Notes under the pieces: generated by a model | Database searches by the model: none | What the model was told of the DNA's origin: nothing | The model's input: the letters and a program-made list of their open reading frames with translations, nothing else | Assembly (NCBI RefSeq): GCF_040049195.1 | Contig: NZ_JBDZDL010000002.1 | DNA: 64,000 nucleotides | DNA from: NCEH01 sp040049195 | Lineage (GTDB): Bacteria; Pseudomonadota; Alphaproteobacteria; Rhizobiales; Xanthobacteraceae | Direction: 5' to 3' (one strand) | Shown here: positions 24,304 through 32,081 of the stretch, one piece after another | Position numbering within the stretch: the first letter of the stretch is position 1 | How the letters are laid out: each line of letters opens with the position of its first letter | Translations under genes and position numbers: made by a program

Positions 24304-25223
24304 CAGCCTTCTCCCTTCGCGTCGGGAAAGAATTCGGACGCGCGCCGGCGCGGTTCTGCCACGAGGCCCTGCGGACGCAGGATCAGCAGCAGCACGATGC
24401 CGATGCCGATCATGCCGAGCCGCAGCGCCGACAATTGCGCGCCGTCGATGGACGGCACGAGGTCCTTGAGAAATCGCGTCGCTTCCAGCAGCGCCATGAT
24501 CGAGCCGGCGCCGAACAGGAGGCCGAGATTGGAGCCGCGTCCGCCGGCGATCACCGCCATGAAGGCATAAGCGGTGATGATGGGGGTGAACTGGCTGGGG
24601 TCGATATAGGTGAGGTAGAACGCATGCAGCGCGCCCGCGAGGCCCATGACCGCTCCGCCCACGGCAAACGCCCGCACCCGCAACGCCAGCACCGGCTTGC
24701 CCAGCGCGGACGCAACCGTTGCGTCGTCCCGCACCGCCCGCAGGACCCGGCCGAAGGGCGAGCGCACAAGGAGTTCCAGCAGCACGAACACCACCGCCAC
24801 GAGCGCGATGGCGAACGCGAGGATGACCCCGTCTCCCCCGCCCGGCGGGGTGATGCTGGCGAACGGACGCGGAATGTCGGCGATGCCGAGCGCGCCGCCC
24901 GTCAGCCAGCCCTCGTTGAGCAGCAGGATGCGGACGATCTCGCCGAAACCGATGGTGACGATGGCGAGATAATTTTCCTCCAGCCGGATCGAGAGTAATG
25001 CCAGCCCCATGCTGACGGCGGCGCAGAGCGCGGCGGAGAAGATCATCGCCGCCAGCCAGCCGATATGCGGCGCGGTGATGGCGACCCCATAGGCGCCGAG
25101 CGCGACGAAGCCGGAGACGCCGAAATTCACCAGGCCGGCGAGGCCCCATTGCAGGTTCAGCGCGAGGCCAACCAGAGCGGCGACGCTGACGAGGATGACG
25201 AGGGTGACGAGATAGGCGCTCAT
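24303..25223 (-). CDS. livM: branched-chain-type ABC permease (LivM-like)
   Basis: This 306-residue membrane protein has about nine helices. LivM-type landmarks are NLQWGLAGLVNFGVSGFVALGAY near the N-terminus, RLEENYLAIVTIGFGEIVR in the middle, and the conserved cytoplasmic loop SPFGRVLRAVRDDATVASALGKP. The ATG at 25223 overlaps the LivH-like stop (ATGA), which decides the start inside a much longer open frame. Its C-terminal tail ends in a short charged stretch without the fused ATPase found in some homologues. Confidence 0.92.
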   Translation of the reverse strand: MSAYLVTLVILVSVAALVGLALNLQWGLAGLVNFGVSGFVALGAYGVAITAPHIGWLAAMIFSAALCAAVSMGLALLSIRLEENYLAIVTIGFGEIVRILLLNEGWLTGGALGIADIPRPFASITPPGGGDGVILAFAIALVAVVFVLLELLVRSPFGRVLRAVRDDATVASALGKPVLALRVRAFAVGGAVMGLAGALHAFYLTYIDPSQFTPIITAYAFMAVIAGGRGSNLGLLFGAGSIMALLEATRFLKDLVPSIDGAQLSALRLGMIGIGIVLLLILRPQGLVAEPRRRASEFFPDAKGEG

Positions 25224-26080
25224 TTGCGCACCGCCTTTGCGCCGAACAGACCATTGGTGCGGAACAGGAGCAGCAGCAGGATCACCGTGAAGCTCACGGC
25301 CTGCCGGTAATTGGTGGGCAGCACGAGGGCAGACATCTCCTCGGCAACCCCGATCATCAGCGCGCCGGCCACCGCGCCGAGCGGGCTTCCAAGACCACCC
25401 AGGATGGCAGCGGCGAAGATGGGGATCTGATAATTCCAGCCCATCAGCGGATCGATGGCGCGATCGAGCCCAGCGAGGACCCCGGCCACGCCCAGGAGCG
25501 CCCCAGTCAGCGCCCAGGCGATGCGGGCGACAGTGCGCCGTTCTACGCCGCGCACGGCGGCAAGGGCGGAATTGTCGGCCACCGCCCGCATGGCGCGGCC
25601 GAGCGGGGAGGCGGTGAGCAGCAGGTGAACCAGGATCAGCGCGACGACCACCACGCTCGCGGTGACGATCTGCTCCTGGTTGATGCGCACCCCCTGCCAG
25701 CGGATCGGCCGCGCGAGGGCCACATCGAAGCTGCGGGCCGCATTGCCGAAGAAGAAGCGGCAGATGTTCTCTATCACCAGCGACACGCCCATGGAGGCGA
25801 CCAGCAAGGTGATGGAGCCGCGCTCGCGCAGCCGTTCGAACACCAGCGCATCGGCGATGATCGAGGCCAGCGCCACGCACAAAGCGGCAAAGGCGGCGGC
25901 GAGCGGCAGCGGCCAGCCGAACAGCACATTGGCGACGAAGCCCGCATAGGCGCCGAAGGTGAGCAGGGCGCCGACCGCGAAATTGGCGAATTTCAGGATG
26001 CCGAACACCAGCGTCAGCGCCAGCGCAGGCAGGGCGAGGAGCAGGCCGGTGACCAGACCGTTGAGGAACAGCTGCGCCAT
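25220..26080 (-). CDS. livH: branched-chain-type ABC permease (LivH-like)
   Basis: This 286-residue membrane permease begins with FLNGLVTGLLLALPALALTLVFGILKFANFAVGALLTFGAY, the classic LivH opening. The ATPase-contact loop appears as SPLGRAMRAVADNSALAAVRGV. The ATG at 26080 lies one base after the LivF-like stop. It pairs with the LivM-like protein to form the channel. The importer as a whole resembles those for amino acids, amides or urea, but the paired oxygenase genes suggest a less common substrate. Confidence 0.93.
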   Translation of the reverse strand: MAQLFLNGLVTGLLLALPALALTLVFGILKFANFAVGALLTFGAYAGFVANVLFGWPLPLAAAFAALCVALASIIADALVFERLRERGSITLLVASMGVSLVIENICRFFFGNAARSFDVALARPIRWQGVRINQEQIVTASVVVVALILVHLLLTASPLGRAMRAVADNSALAAVRGVERRTVARIAWALTGALLGVAGVLAGLDRAIDPLMGWNYQIPIFAAAILGGLGSPLGAVAGALMIGVAEEMSALVLPTNYRQAVSFTVILLLLLFRTNGLFGAKAVRK

Positions 26081-26081
26081 G

Positions 26082-26819
26082 TCAGGCCGCTTTCCCAAAG
26101 AACAGGCCGGCGAGATCACCCGGCGACACGTCCTTGGCCGGAGCCCGCAGGCTGAGGCGTCCCGCCACCAGCACCACCACTTCGTCGGCAATCTTCAGCG
26201 CGGCGGAGACATTTTGCTCCACCAGTACGATGGTGACACCGGATTCTCGCACGCGGGCTATGGCCTCCATGGTCTGGCCGACGATCTTCGGAGACAATCC
26301 GGCCGAGGGCTCATCCAGCAGCAGCACTTCCGGATTGGCGAGCAGGGCGCAGGCAAAGGCGAGCATCTGCCGCTGGCCGCCGGACAGGTTTCCGGCGAGC
26401 GTGCGGGGGCGGGCGGAAATCTCGGGAAAGAGGCTCAGCACCCGTTCCTCCTGCTCACGCCCGATGCCCGGACGGCCGCGCAAGAATTCCGTGGCGAGCT
26501 TCAGGTTTTCACGAATGGTGAGGCTGCGGAAGACATTGGCTTCCTGGGGTACATAAGCGAGGCCGGCGAATACGCGGCGGGCTGGCGAGAGGGTCGTCAC
26601 ATCGCTTCCGGTCACCGAGATGGAGCCTGCCCGCGCCGGCAGGAGGCCTGCGACGGTCTTGACGAAGCTCGACTTTCCCGAGCCGTTGGGCCCGATGACG
26701 GCGACGATGGTTTCCGCCTTCTGGGCAAAATCGATGCCGCAGACGATATCGCCGCCTCGCCCGTAGCCGGCGCGCAGGCCCTGCACCAGCAGGGCGTTCG
26801 TTTCGCTGTGCGCCATCAT
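26082..26819 (-). CDS. livF: branched-chain-type ABC ATP-binding protein (LivF-like)
   Basis: This 245-residue ATPase has Walker A GPNGSGKSS with Lys49, Q-loop YVPQEANVF, signature LSGGQRQ, Walker B VLLLDEPSAGLSP and switch His region VLVEQNVSAALKIADE. The VEQN form of the switch is typical of the LivF side of the pair. A second ATG at 26816 is an alternative start. Its start overlaps the LivG-like stop by four bases (ATGA). Confidence 0.94.
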   Translation of the reverse strand: MMAHSETNALLVQGLRAGYGRGGDIVCGIDFAQKAETIVAVIGPNGSGKSSFVKTVAGLLPARAGSISVTGSDVTTLSPARRVFAGLAYVPQEANVFRSLTIRENLKLATEFLRGRPGIGREQEERVLSLFPEISARPRTLAGNLSGGQRQMLAFACALLANPEVLLLDEPSAGLSPKIVGQTMEAIARVRESGVTIVLVEQNVSAALKIADEVVVLVAGRLSLRAPAKDVSPGDLAGLFFGKAA

Positions 26820-27583
26820 GCGGCGAGCCCCAGATAGGCTTCCACCACGCGGGGGTCGGAGGTGGCCTCCGCGAAGGTCCCGGAAACCAGGGTCCGTCCC
26901 TCCGCCAGCACATGCACGTGGTCGCAGACTTCACCGACCAGGTGCATGTCGTGCTCGACGATGCCGAATGACAGGCCTTCGGCCTTCAACTCGCGCACCA
27001 GGCGAATGATTTCCTCGCGCAGCGGCGGAGAGACGCCGGCGCCCGGCTCGTCCAGCAGCAGGAGCCGGGGTTCCAGCAGCAGCGCGCGGGCGACTTCCAG
27101 CAGCTTCTTCTGGCCACCCGAGAGCGCGGCGGAGGGCTGATCCGCCAATTTCCACAGGCCGACCCGTTCCAGCAGGGCACGGGCCCTGGCGGCATTTTGG
27201 TGTTCCTGCGCCCACCATTTGGGCCGCGAGACCACAGCGCGCAAAAGGCCTTCGCCGATCTGGTGCGGTGGGGCCAGCAATAAGTTTTCAAACACGGTGA
27301 GGCTGGAGAGCTCGCGCACGATCTGGAAGCTGCGCACCACGCCGATCGCGGCCATGCGATGGGCGGGCAGGCCAGTCACGTCCACATCATTGAATGTCAC
27401 GGTGCCGGCGTCGGGCTTGGCGAGCCCGGTGAGCGCGTTGAGGAGGGTGGTTTTCCCCGCTCCGTTGGGGCCGATCAGGCCGGTGACCTCGCCCTTGGCG
27501 AGCGAGAGGCTGCACCCATCCAGGGCCGCCACGCCGCCATAGTGCTTTACCAGCCCCGTCACGTTCAAAAATGCACCGGACAT
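26816..27583 (-). CDS. livG: branched-chain-type ABC ATP-binding protein (LivG-like)
   Basis: This 255-residue ATPase is the first gene of the operon. It has Walker A GPNGAGKTT with Lys44, Q-loop SFQIVRELSSL, signature LSGGQKK, Walker B LLLLDEPGAGVSP and switch IVEHDMHLV, the EHDM form marking the LivG type. The ATG at 27583 follows AGAGGT. Its promoter lies in the AT-rich divergent space shared with the LysR gene, where a TATAAT (27616-27621, minus strand) and an FNR-type box are visible. Confidence 0.94.
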   Translation of the reverse strand: MSGAFLNVTGLVKHYGGVAALDGCSLSLAKGEVTGLIGPNGAGKTTLLNALTGLAKPDAGTVTFNDVDVTGLPAHRMAAIGVVRSFQIVRELSSLTVFENLLLAPPHQIGEGLLRAVVSRPKWWAQEHQNAARARALLERVGLWKLADQPSAALSGGQKKLLEVARALLLEPRLLLLDEPGAGVSPPLREEIIRLVRELKAEGLSFGIVEHDMHLVGEVCDHVHVLAEGRTLVSGTFAEATSDPRVVEAYLGLAA

Positions 27584-27615
27584 TCAAAAAACCTCTATTT
27601 CCATCGATCTTATTA

Positions 27616-27621
27616 ATTATA
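27616..27621 (-). promoter_or_regulatory. possible -10 element for the liv-type operon
   Basis: TATAAT on the minus strand would start transcription near 27609, about 26 bases before the livG-like start codon. No good -35 hexamer is seen at 17-18 bases, as is common at activator-dependent promoters. The centre of the FNR-type box (27672.5) would then be near -63, close to a class I activator position. Confidence 0.45.
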
Positions 27622-27654
27622 AAAACCGTCCTGTCGATTGCACTTTTTAGCTGC

Positions 27655-27722
27655 ATCAAGGCGTTTTGATTTAGATCAAGGTTTGTGCATTTGCCTACGA
27701 ATTAAACAAATCATATCAAGGT
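27655..27722. repeat. helically phased ATCAAGG direct repeats
   Basis: ATCAAGG occurs at 27655, 27675 and 27715, the last two extended to ATCAAGGT. The spacings are 20 and 40 bases, whole numbers of helical turns, so all copies face the same side of the DNA. The surrounding 220 bases are far more AT-rich than the genome around them. Confidence 0.5.
27666..27679. promoter_or_regulatory. FNR/FixK-type box
   Basis: TTGATTTAGATCAA is a perfect match to TTGAT-N4-ATCAA, the consensus of FNR, Anr and FixK regulators. It lies 83 bases upstream of the livG-like start codon and 125 bases upstream of the LysR start codon. If used, it would tie the operon to oxygen supply or to another FNR-family signal. 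Confidence 0.6.
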
Positions 27723-27748
27723 ATTTTAAATTAAAGCCGTGATGAGCG

Positions 27749-27771
27749 AAGCAATCAAATTTATATTGCTT
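27749..27771. promoter_or_regulatory. candidate LysR operator
   Basis: The inverted repeat AAGCAAT-N9-ATTGCTT has perfect 7-base arms and lies 33 bases upstream of the LysR start codon, as expected for an autoregulating LysR protein. Its spacer begins a 12-base direct repeat, CAAATTTATATT, found at 27756 and again at 27781, which may extend the binding region toward the promoter. Confidence 0.55.
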
Positions 27772-27803
27772 TGCGAAAAGCAAATTTATATTTATCCAAA
27801 CGC

Positions 27804-28691
27804 ATGGCGCGCCCGCTCGAAATCACTTTGTTGCGCACATTCGTGCTTCTCGTGGAGGAGCAGAGTGTGACCCGCGTGGCGCGGCGGCTGAACCGCACCC
27901 AGCCGGCGGTCAGTCTTCAAGTGAAGCGCTTGGAGGAGGCAGCCGGCCGCGCGCTGTTTGAGCCGGACCTGCGCCATCTGCGCCTGTCCCGGCACGGGGA
28001 AATGCTGCTGCCGTTCGCGCGCACCATGCTGCGCATGCACGAGGAAGCCCGCTTGCGCCTCGCGGCCGAGGAGATCGAGGGGCGCGTGACCTTGGGCTGT
28101 CCCGATCTTTACGCCGCCTTTCTCCTGCCGGAGACGCTGGCGAGTTTCCGCGCGAGCTATCCCGGGGTTGAGGTCACCGTGCGGTGTGCCCTCTCCCGGC
28201 AACTGGCGCAGGATATGGACGAAGGTGTGATCGACATTGCCCTCGCCACGCGCATGCCCGGCGTGGCGCCGAAACTGGGACGCGGAACGGTGCTGCGGGC
28301 CGAGCCCCTGGTCTGGCTGGGCGCGGGCAATGGCAGCGCCTGCCGCGAAGATCCATTGCCGCTCGCCATGCTTCCGGAAGGCAATTTGTATCGCGATTAC
28401 GCGCTGGCCGCGTTGAACGAGCAGGGCCGGCCCTGGCGCATCGCCTGCGTGTCGGAGAGCATAGCGGGCCTCCAGGCCATGGCGCTGGCGGATGCCGCCC
28501 TCATCGTGCTCGCCGATTCGGTCCGCTCCACCGGACTGGTGCGCCTCGGCGCGGCCGACGGGCTGCCGGTGCTGCCCTCGGTGGACTTGATCCTCTGGGA
28601 ACGCCAGCCCGGCTTGCTGCAAGCGGCGGATTATCTCGCCGCCCATATCGCGCGCAACATCAGCGCGGAGCGCTCGCGCAAGCGCGTCTGA
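27804..28691 (+). CDS. LysR-family transcriptional regulator
   Basis: This 295-residue regulator has an N-terminal winged helix-turn-helix (LRTFVLLVEEQSVTRVARRLNRTQPAVSLQVKRLEEAAGRALFE) and a substrate-binding-protein-like effector domain from about residue 90 (GRVTLGCPDLYAAFLLPETLASFRASYPG). The ATG at 27804 gives the usual short lead before the helix-turn-helix; a TTG at 27771 would add 11 residues and overlap the proposed operator. No strong Shine-Dalgarno is visible. It is divergent from the liv-type importer-monooxygenase operon across 220 AT-rich bases, which is the classical arrangement for a LysR activator of that operon. Confidence 0.93.
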   Translation: MARPLEITLLRTFVLLVEEQSVTRVARRLNRTQPAVSLQVKRLEEAAGRALFEPDLRHLRLSRHGEMLLPFARTMLRMHEEARLRLAAEEIEGRVTLGCPDLYAAFLLPETLASFRASYPGVEVTVRCALSRQLAQDMDEGVIDIALATRMPGVAPKLGRGTVLRAEPLVWLGAGNGSACREDPLPLAMLPEGNLYRDYALAALNEQGRPWRIACVSESIAGLQAMALADAALIVLADSVRSTGLVRLGAADGLPVLPSVDLILWERQPGLLQAADYLAAHIARNISAERSRKRV

Positions 28692-28797
28692 AAGCAGCCG
28701 TACCCTGCGTCACGCCCTGCGACACTGGCCCTCATTGCTCGATTAAATTGAATGTATATTATATGCAGTCAAATAACGCACGTGACTGGATACAATC

Positions 28798-29193
28798 ATG
28801 GCCACGCAATCCTGGCCCCCGCTTTCCCCGCTCCAGACCGGCCTGCGCGGCCGGTGTCCGCGCTGTGGGCAAGGCCATCTGTTCAAGGGGTTCTTGACGC
28901 TCGCACCCAAGTGCGAGGTGTGCGGGCTCGATTATTCCTTCGCCGATCCGGCGGACGGCCCTGCCTTTTTCGTCATTTGCTTCGGATGCCTGCCTTCGAC
29001 CCTGTTCGCCATCTGGCTGGAAGTGGCGTACGAGGCGCCGTACTGGGTCCATCTGGTGACGACGCTGCCCCTGCTTCTGCTTACCTGCATTCCGCCCTTG
29101 CGGCCGCTGAAGGGGTGGTTGGTGGCGAGCCAGTATTTCTACAAGGCGGAAGAGGGAAAGCTCATCCCTCTGGCGAAGGTCGCCCCTAAGTGA
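28798..29193 (+). CDS. DUF983 family membrane protein
   Basis: This 131-residue protein has the DUF983 pattern: an N-terminal zinc-ribbon-like RGRCPRCGQGHLF (CxxC) paired with CEVCGLDYSF, then two membrane helices (about residues 58-75 and 83-100) and the short basic tail RPLKGWLVASQYFYKAEEG. The two CxxC pairs could bind a metal, but no function is established. The gap to the LysR stop contains CTGCG(T/A)CA twice, 12 bases apart (28705 and 28717). This resembles but does not match the spacing of arrays A-C. Confidence 0.9.
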   Translation: MATQSWPPLSPLQTGLRGRCPRCGQGHLFKGFLTLAPKCEVCGLDYSFADPADGPAFFVICFGCLPSTLFAIWLEVAYEAPYWVHLVTTLPLLLLTCIPPLRPLKGWLVASQYFYKAEEGKLIPLAKVAPK

Positions 29194-29220
29194 ATGGATC
29201 TTGCCAGATGAATGACTGCA

Positions 29221-29712
29221 TCACTCGGGCGGCAGCATCGTGATCCCATGCCGCCCCGCCACCTCGATCAGCCGGGGCACATCCGGCGGCTGGGGCGGTG
29301 GGAAGGCGAGGGGACCTTCGGCGGGTTCGCCTGCGGCGAGAAAGAATTGCTCGTGCAAGCCGCCGGGCGTATTGATGATCAACATACGGGCTGTTTCGGA
29401 GCCTGCGTTGCGAAAGCCGTGGGCCACCCCGCGCGGCATATAGACGAAAGAGCCCGGCCCATGTCGGGTGGTCTCGCCGTCACGAAAAATCTCATATTCC
29501 CCTTCCAGAACATAGAACGCTTCCGCGTCCTCGCTGTGGACATGAGGGGGCGTAAACGCGCCGGGCGCTGTTGCGGCCTCGACGAGGGAATAGTTTCCTT
29601 CAGTCTGCGCCGCGATGCCTTTGAAGGTAACGATCGTCCCAAGCAGATGAATGGATGAACCCACGCGTGGGGAGGCCGCGGCACCCTGTGCGGCGGGGGA
29701 GGGAAGTGTCAC
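29221..29712 (-). CDS. cupin-domain protein
   Basis: This 163-residue protein has a single cupin barrel with metal-binding motif 1 (PPHVHSEDAEAFYVLEGEYE, about residues 57-76) and motif 2 (PRGVAHGFRNAG). It resembles small quercetin-dioxygenase-like cupins. The divergent TetR gene starts 51 bases away and shares the control region, so it is the likely target of that regulator. The enzyme activity, if any, is unknown; binding or dioxygenation of an aromatic or flavonoid-like compound are possibilities suggested by the fold only. Confidence 0.88.
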   Translation of the reverse strand: MTLPSPAAQGAAASPRVGSSIHLLGTIVTFKGIAAQTEGNYSLVEAATAPGAFTPPHVHSEDAEAFYVLEGEYEIFRDGETTRHGPGSFVYMPRGVAHGFRNAGSETARMLIINTPGGLHEQFFLAAGEPAEGPLAFPPPQPPDVPRLIEVAGRHGITMLPPE

Positions 29713-29746
29713 GGCTTGTGTCCTTTCTCAAATTTTGATACAAAAA

Positions 29747-29773
29747 TCTCATAACGAGACAAATGTCTCATAA
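29747..29773. promoter_or_regulatory. candidate TetR operator between cupin and TetR genes
   Basis: The direct repeat TCTCATAA occurs at 29747-29754 and 29766-29773, and between the copies GAGAC-N4-GTCTC forms an inverted repeat (29756-29769). The ATG at 29763 lies inside this site. If the TTG at 29784 is the true start, the operator would be wholly upstream of the coding region. Confidence 0.5.
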
Positions 29774-30383
29774 GAGGTTCGTCTTGGATCGTCAACCGTC
29801 GAGCGAACGGCTCGCGCAAAAACAGCGTACGCGCTCCGCCCTTTTGGCCGCCACGCGTCGGCTCCTCGCCGAGGGCCGCACGCCCACCGTCGGCGAGGCC
29901 GCTGACGCCGCCGCCATTTCGCGCGCCACCGCCTATCGCTATTTCTCGACCCCCGAGGCCTTGGCTCAGGAAGCCTTGCTGGATGCCATCGCCGAAGAGG
30001 TGGATGGGGTGATGCTGGATGCGGGGCTTCGCGCGCTTCCCCCGGCGCGGCAGGCGGAGGAGGTGGTGGTCAGCGTGCTCACCATGGTGTTGCGCCATGA
30101 GGCGCTGTTCCGCACCTATCTCGCCCTTGCAGCTTCAGGGCAGGCGACGAGTCGGGGCGGCCGGCGCGTGCGCTGGATCTCGGACGCGCTGGGCGGCATC
30201 GCCGCCACCATGCCGCCCGCGGCATTCGCACGGCTCATCAACGCCCTGTCGTTGCTGGCGGGGATTGAAACGGTGGTGGTGCTGAAGGATATCTGCGGCC
30301 TCGACACCGCTGAGGCCGAAGACACCGTGCGCTGGATGGCGCGCACGCTGGTCGCCGGCTCCCTCGGTGGGGCGACCCTTTAA
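29763..30383 (+). CDS. TetR-family transcriptional regulator
   Basis: This protein of about 206 residues has an N-terminal TetR helix-turn-helix (TRSALLAATRRLLAEGRTPTVGEAADAAAISRATAYRYFSTPEAL) and a helical ligand domain. The ATG at 29763 has only a weak ribosome site. The in-frame TTG at 29784 has AAGAGG at a 6-base spacing and would give a protein seven residues shorter (MDRQPSSERLAQ...); I regard it as a serious alternative. The gene is divergent from the cupin gene. It converges with purK, 25 bases apart. Confidence 0.9.
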   Translation: MSHKRFVLDRQPSSERLAQKQRTRSALLAATRRLLAEGRTPTVGEAADAAAISRATAYRYFSTPEALAQEALLDAIAEEVDGVMLDAGLRALPPARQAEEVVVSVLTMVLRHEALFRTYLALAASGQATSRGGRRVRWISDALGGIAATMPPAAFARLINALSLLAGIETVVVLKDICGLDTAEAEDTVRWMARTLVAGSLGGATL

Positions 30384-30408
30384 AGGTACGCCCCGGTGCG
30401 ACCGGCCC

Positions 30409-31509
30409 TCAGCAGGTGGACGAGGGCGACACGCGGCCGTCGAGCCGCAGGCGATTCACATGGCCCATCTTGCGGCCGGCGCGGGCCTCGTCCTTGCCGT
30501 AGAGATGAAGATGGGCGCCGGGTTCCGCCAGGATCTTGGCCCAATCGTACGCATCCGCGCCAATCAGATTGACCATCTGCACGTCGCCGAGGCGCGATGC
30601 GTCACCGAGCGGCCAGCCGGCGATGGCGCGGACGTGCTGCTCGAACTGGCTGGTGACGGCACCGTCCTGCGTCCAATGCCCGGAATTGTGCACACGTGGG
30701 GCGATTTCGTTCACGATCACCTGCTCCCCCGAGGCGGCGGAGGTGATGAACAATTCCACCGCGAACACGCCGACATAGGACAGCGCGCCGGCAATCTTGC
30801 AGGCGATCGCGTGGGCCCGGTCGGAGGCTTGCCGGGACATGGCGGCCGGCACCGTGGAAGTGTGCAGGATATGGTCGCGGTGGACGTTCTCGGTCACGTC
30901 ATAGGCGGCAAAGGCGTCGTCCAGGCAGCGCGCCGCGATGACCGAAACCTCGCGCTCGAACGTGACGAAGCCTTCCAGAATCGCGCTTTGCGCCCCGATC
31001 GCGTGCCAGGCGGCGCGCAGGTCGTCGCCGGCGCGAATGGTCACCTGCCCCTTGCCGTCATAGCCGAAACGCCGGGTTTTCAGCACCGCCGGCAGGCCGA
31101 TGGCGGCAACCGCCGCTTCAAGGCCCGCAAAATCGTCCACGGCGGCGAACGGCGCGGTCTCGATGCCCAGGCCGCGCACGAAGGTCTTTTCCAGCAGGCG
31201 GTCCTGGGTGACGGCGAGCGCCTTCGCCCCAGGCCGCACGGGCACGTGGCGTTCCAGGAATTCGGCTGTGGCCAGAGGTACATTCTCGAATTCATAGGTC
31301 ACGACATCGCTCACCCGCGCCAGCGCGGCGAGGGCGACCTCGTCGTCATAGGCGGCGCAGATGTGGCCGCCGGCCACCTGGAAAGCCGGACTGTCCTTGT
31401 CGGGGCACAGGATATGGGTCTTCAGGCCCAGCTGTGCCGCCGAAAGGGCGATCATGCGGCCGAGCTGTCCTCCCCCGAGGATGCCGATGGTGGAACCGGG
31501 TTTCAACAT
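30409..31509 (-). CDS. purK: N5-carboxyaminoimidazole ribonucleotide synthase (PurK)
   Basis: This 366-residue ATP-grasp enzyme converts AIR, ATP and bicarbonate to N5-CAIR in purine synthesis. The N-terminus GSTIGILGGGQLGRMIALSAAQLG is diagnostic, and the ATP-grasp signatures (PAVLKTRRFGYDGKGQ, VNEIAPRVHNSGHWT) are intact. It starts 3 bases after the purE stop region, so purE-purK form a bicistronic unit on the minus strand, the usual arrangement. Confidence 0.97.
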   Translation of the reverse strand: MLKPGSTIGILGGGQLGRMIALSAAQLGLKTHILCPDKDSPAFQVAGGHICAAYDDEVALAALARVSDVVTYEFENVPLATAEFLERHVPVRPGAKALAVTQDRLLEKTFVRGLGIETAPFAAVDDFAGLEAAVAAIGLPAVLKTRRFGYDGKGQVTIRAGDDLRAAWHAIGAQSAILEGFVTFEREVSVIAARCLDDAFAAYDVTENVHRDHILHTSTVPAAMSRQASDRAHAIACKIAGALSYVGVFAVELFITSAASGEQVIVNEIAPRVHNSGHWTQDGAVTSQFEQHVRAIAGWPLGDASRLGDVQMVNLIGADAYDWAKILAEPGAHLHLYGKDEARAGRKMGHVNRLRLDGRVSPSSTC

Positions 31510-31512
31510 GGA

Positions 31513-32004
31513 TCAGACCGGCCGTTCCGTCACAGCTGCCGTGCGTTCGGCGCGATAGGCGTCAAGCCGTGCGGCCAGCGCTTCGTCGGTGAGCGCCAAC
31601 ACGGCGGCGGCAAGCAAAGCGGCGTTGGTGGCCCCCGCCTTGCCGATGGCGAGCGTGCCCACAGGAATACCCGCCGGCATCTGCACGATGGAATAGAGGC
31701 TGTCCATGCCGGACATGGCTTTCGATTCCACAGGCACGCCGAACACCGGCAGCGGGGTCAAGGCGGCGACCATGCCGGGCAGATGGGCAGCGCCGCCCGC
31801 GCCGGCGATGATCACCTTGAAGCCTTCCGCTTTCGCCCCCTTGGCGAAAGCGAACATGCGCTCAGGCGTGCGGTGGGCGGAGACGATGCGCACATCGTTG
31901 CCGATATCGAGTGCTGCGAGCGTCTCCGCAGCGTGCCGCATGGTCTCCCAGTCCGACTGGCTGCCCATGATGACGGCCACCGGCCGCGAACCCATATCGT
32001 TCAT
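31513..32004 (-). CDS. purE: N5-carboxyaminoimidazole ribonucleotide mutase (PurE)
   Basis: This 163-residue class I PurE converts N5-CAIR to CAIR. Visible motifs are VIMGSQSDWETMRHA, VSAHRTPERMFAFA with the catalytic His, and GAGGAAHLPGMVAALTPLPV. The length and motifs are standard. It is immediately upstream of purK. The 77-base space to the lpxXL stop probably holds its promoter, with tataggataagg the only AT-rich patch. Confidence 0.97.
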   Translation of the reverse strand: MNDMGSRPVAVIMGSQSDWETMRHAAETLAALDIGNDVRIVSAHRTPERMFAFAKGAKAEGFKVIIAGAGGAAHLPGMVAALTPLPVFGVPVESKAMSGMDSLYSIVQMPAGIPVGTLAIGKAGATNAALLAAAVLALTDEALAARLDAYRAERTAAVTERPV

Positions 32005-32081
32005 CCCCGAAAAAAGGAAAGCGCGGCTTTATAGGATAAGGGGTCGAGGGGCAAGGGCATGCGGCGCGCGAGACCAGGACA

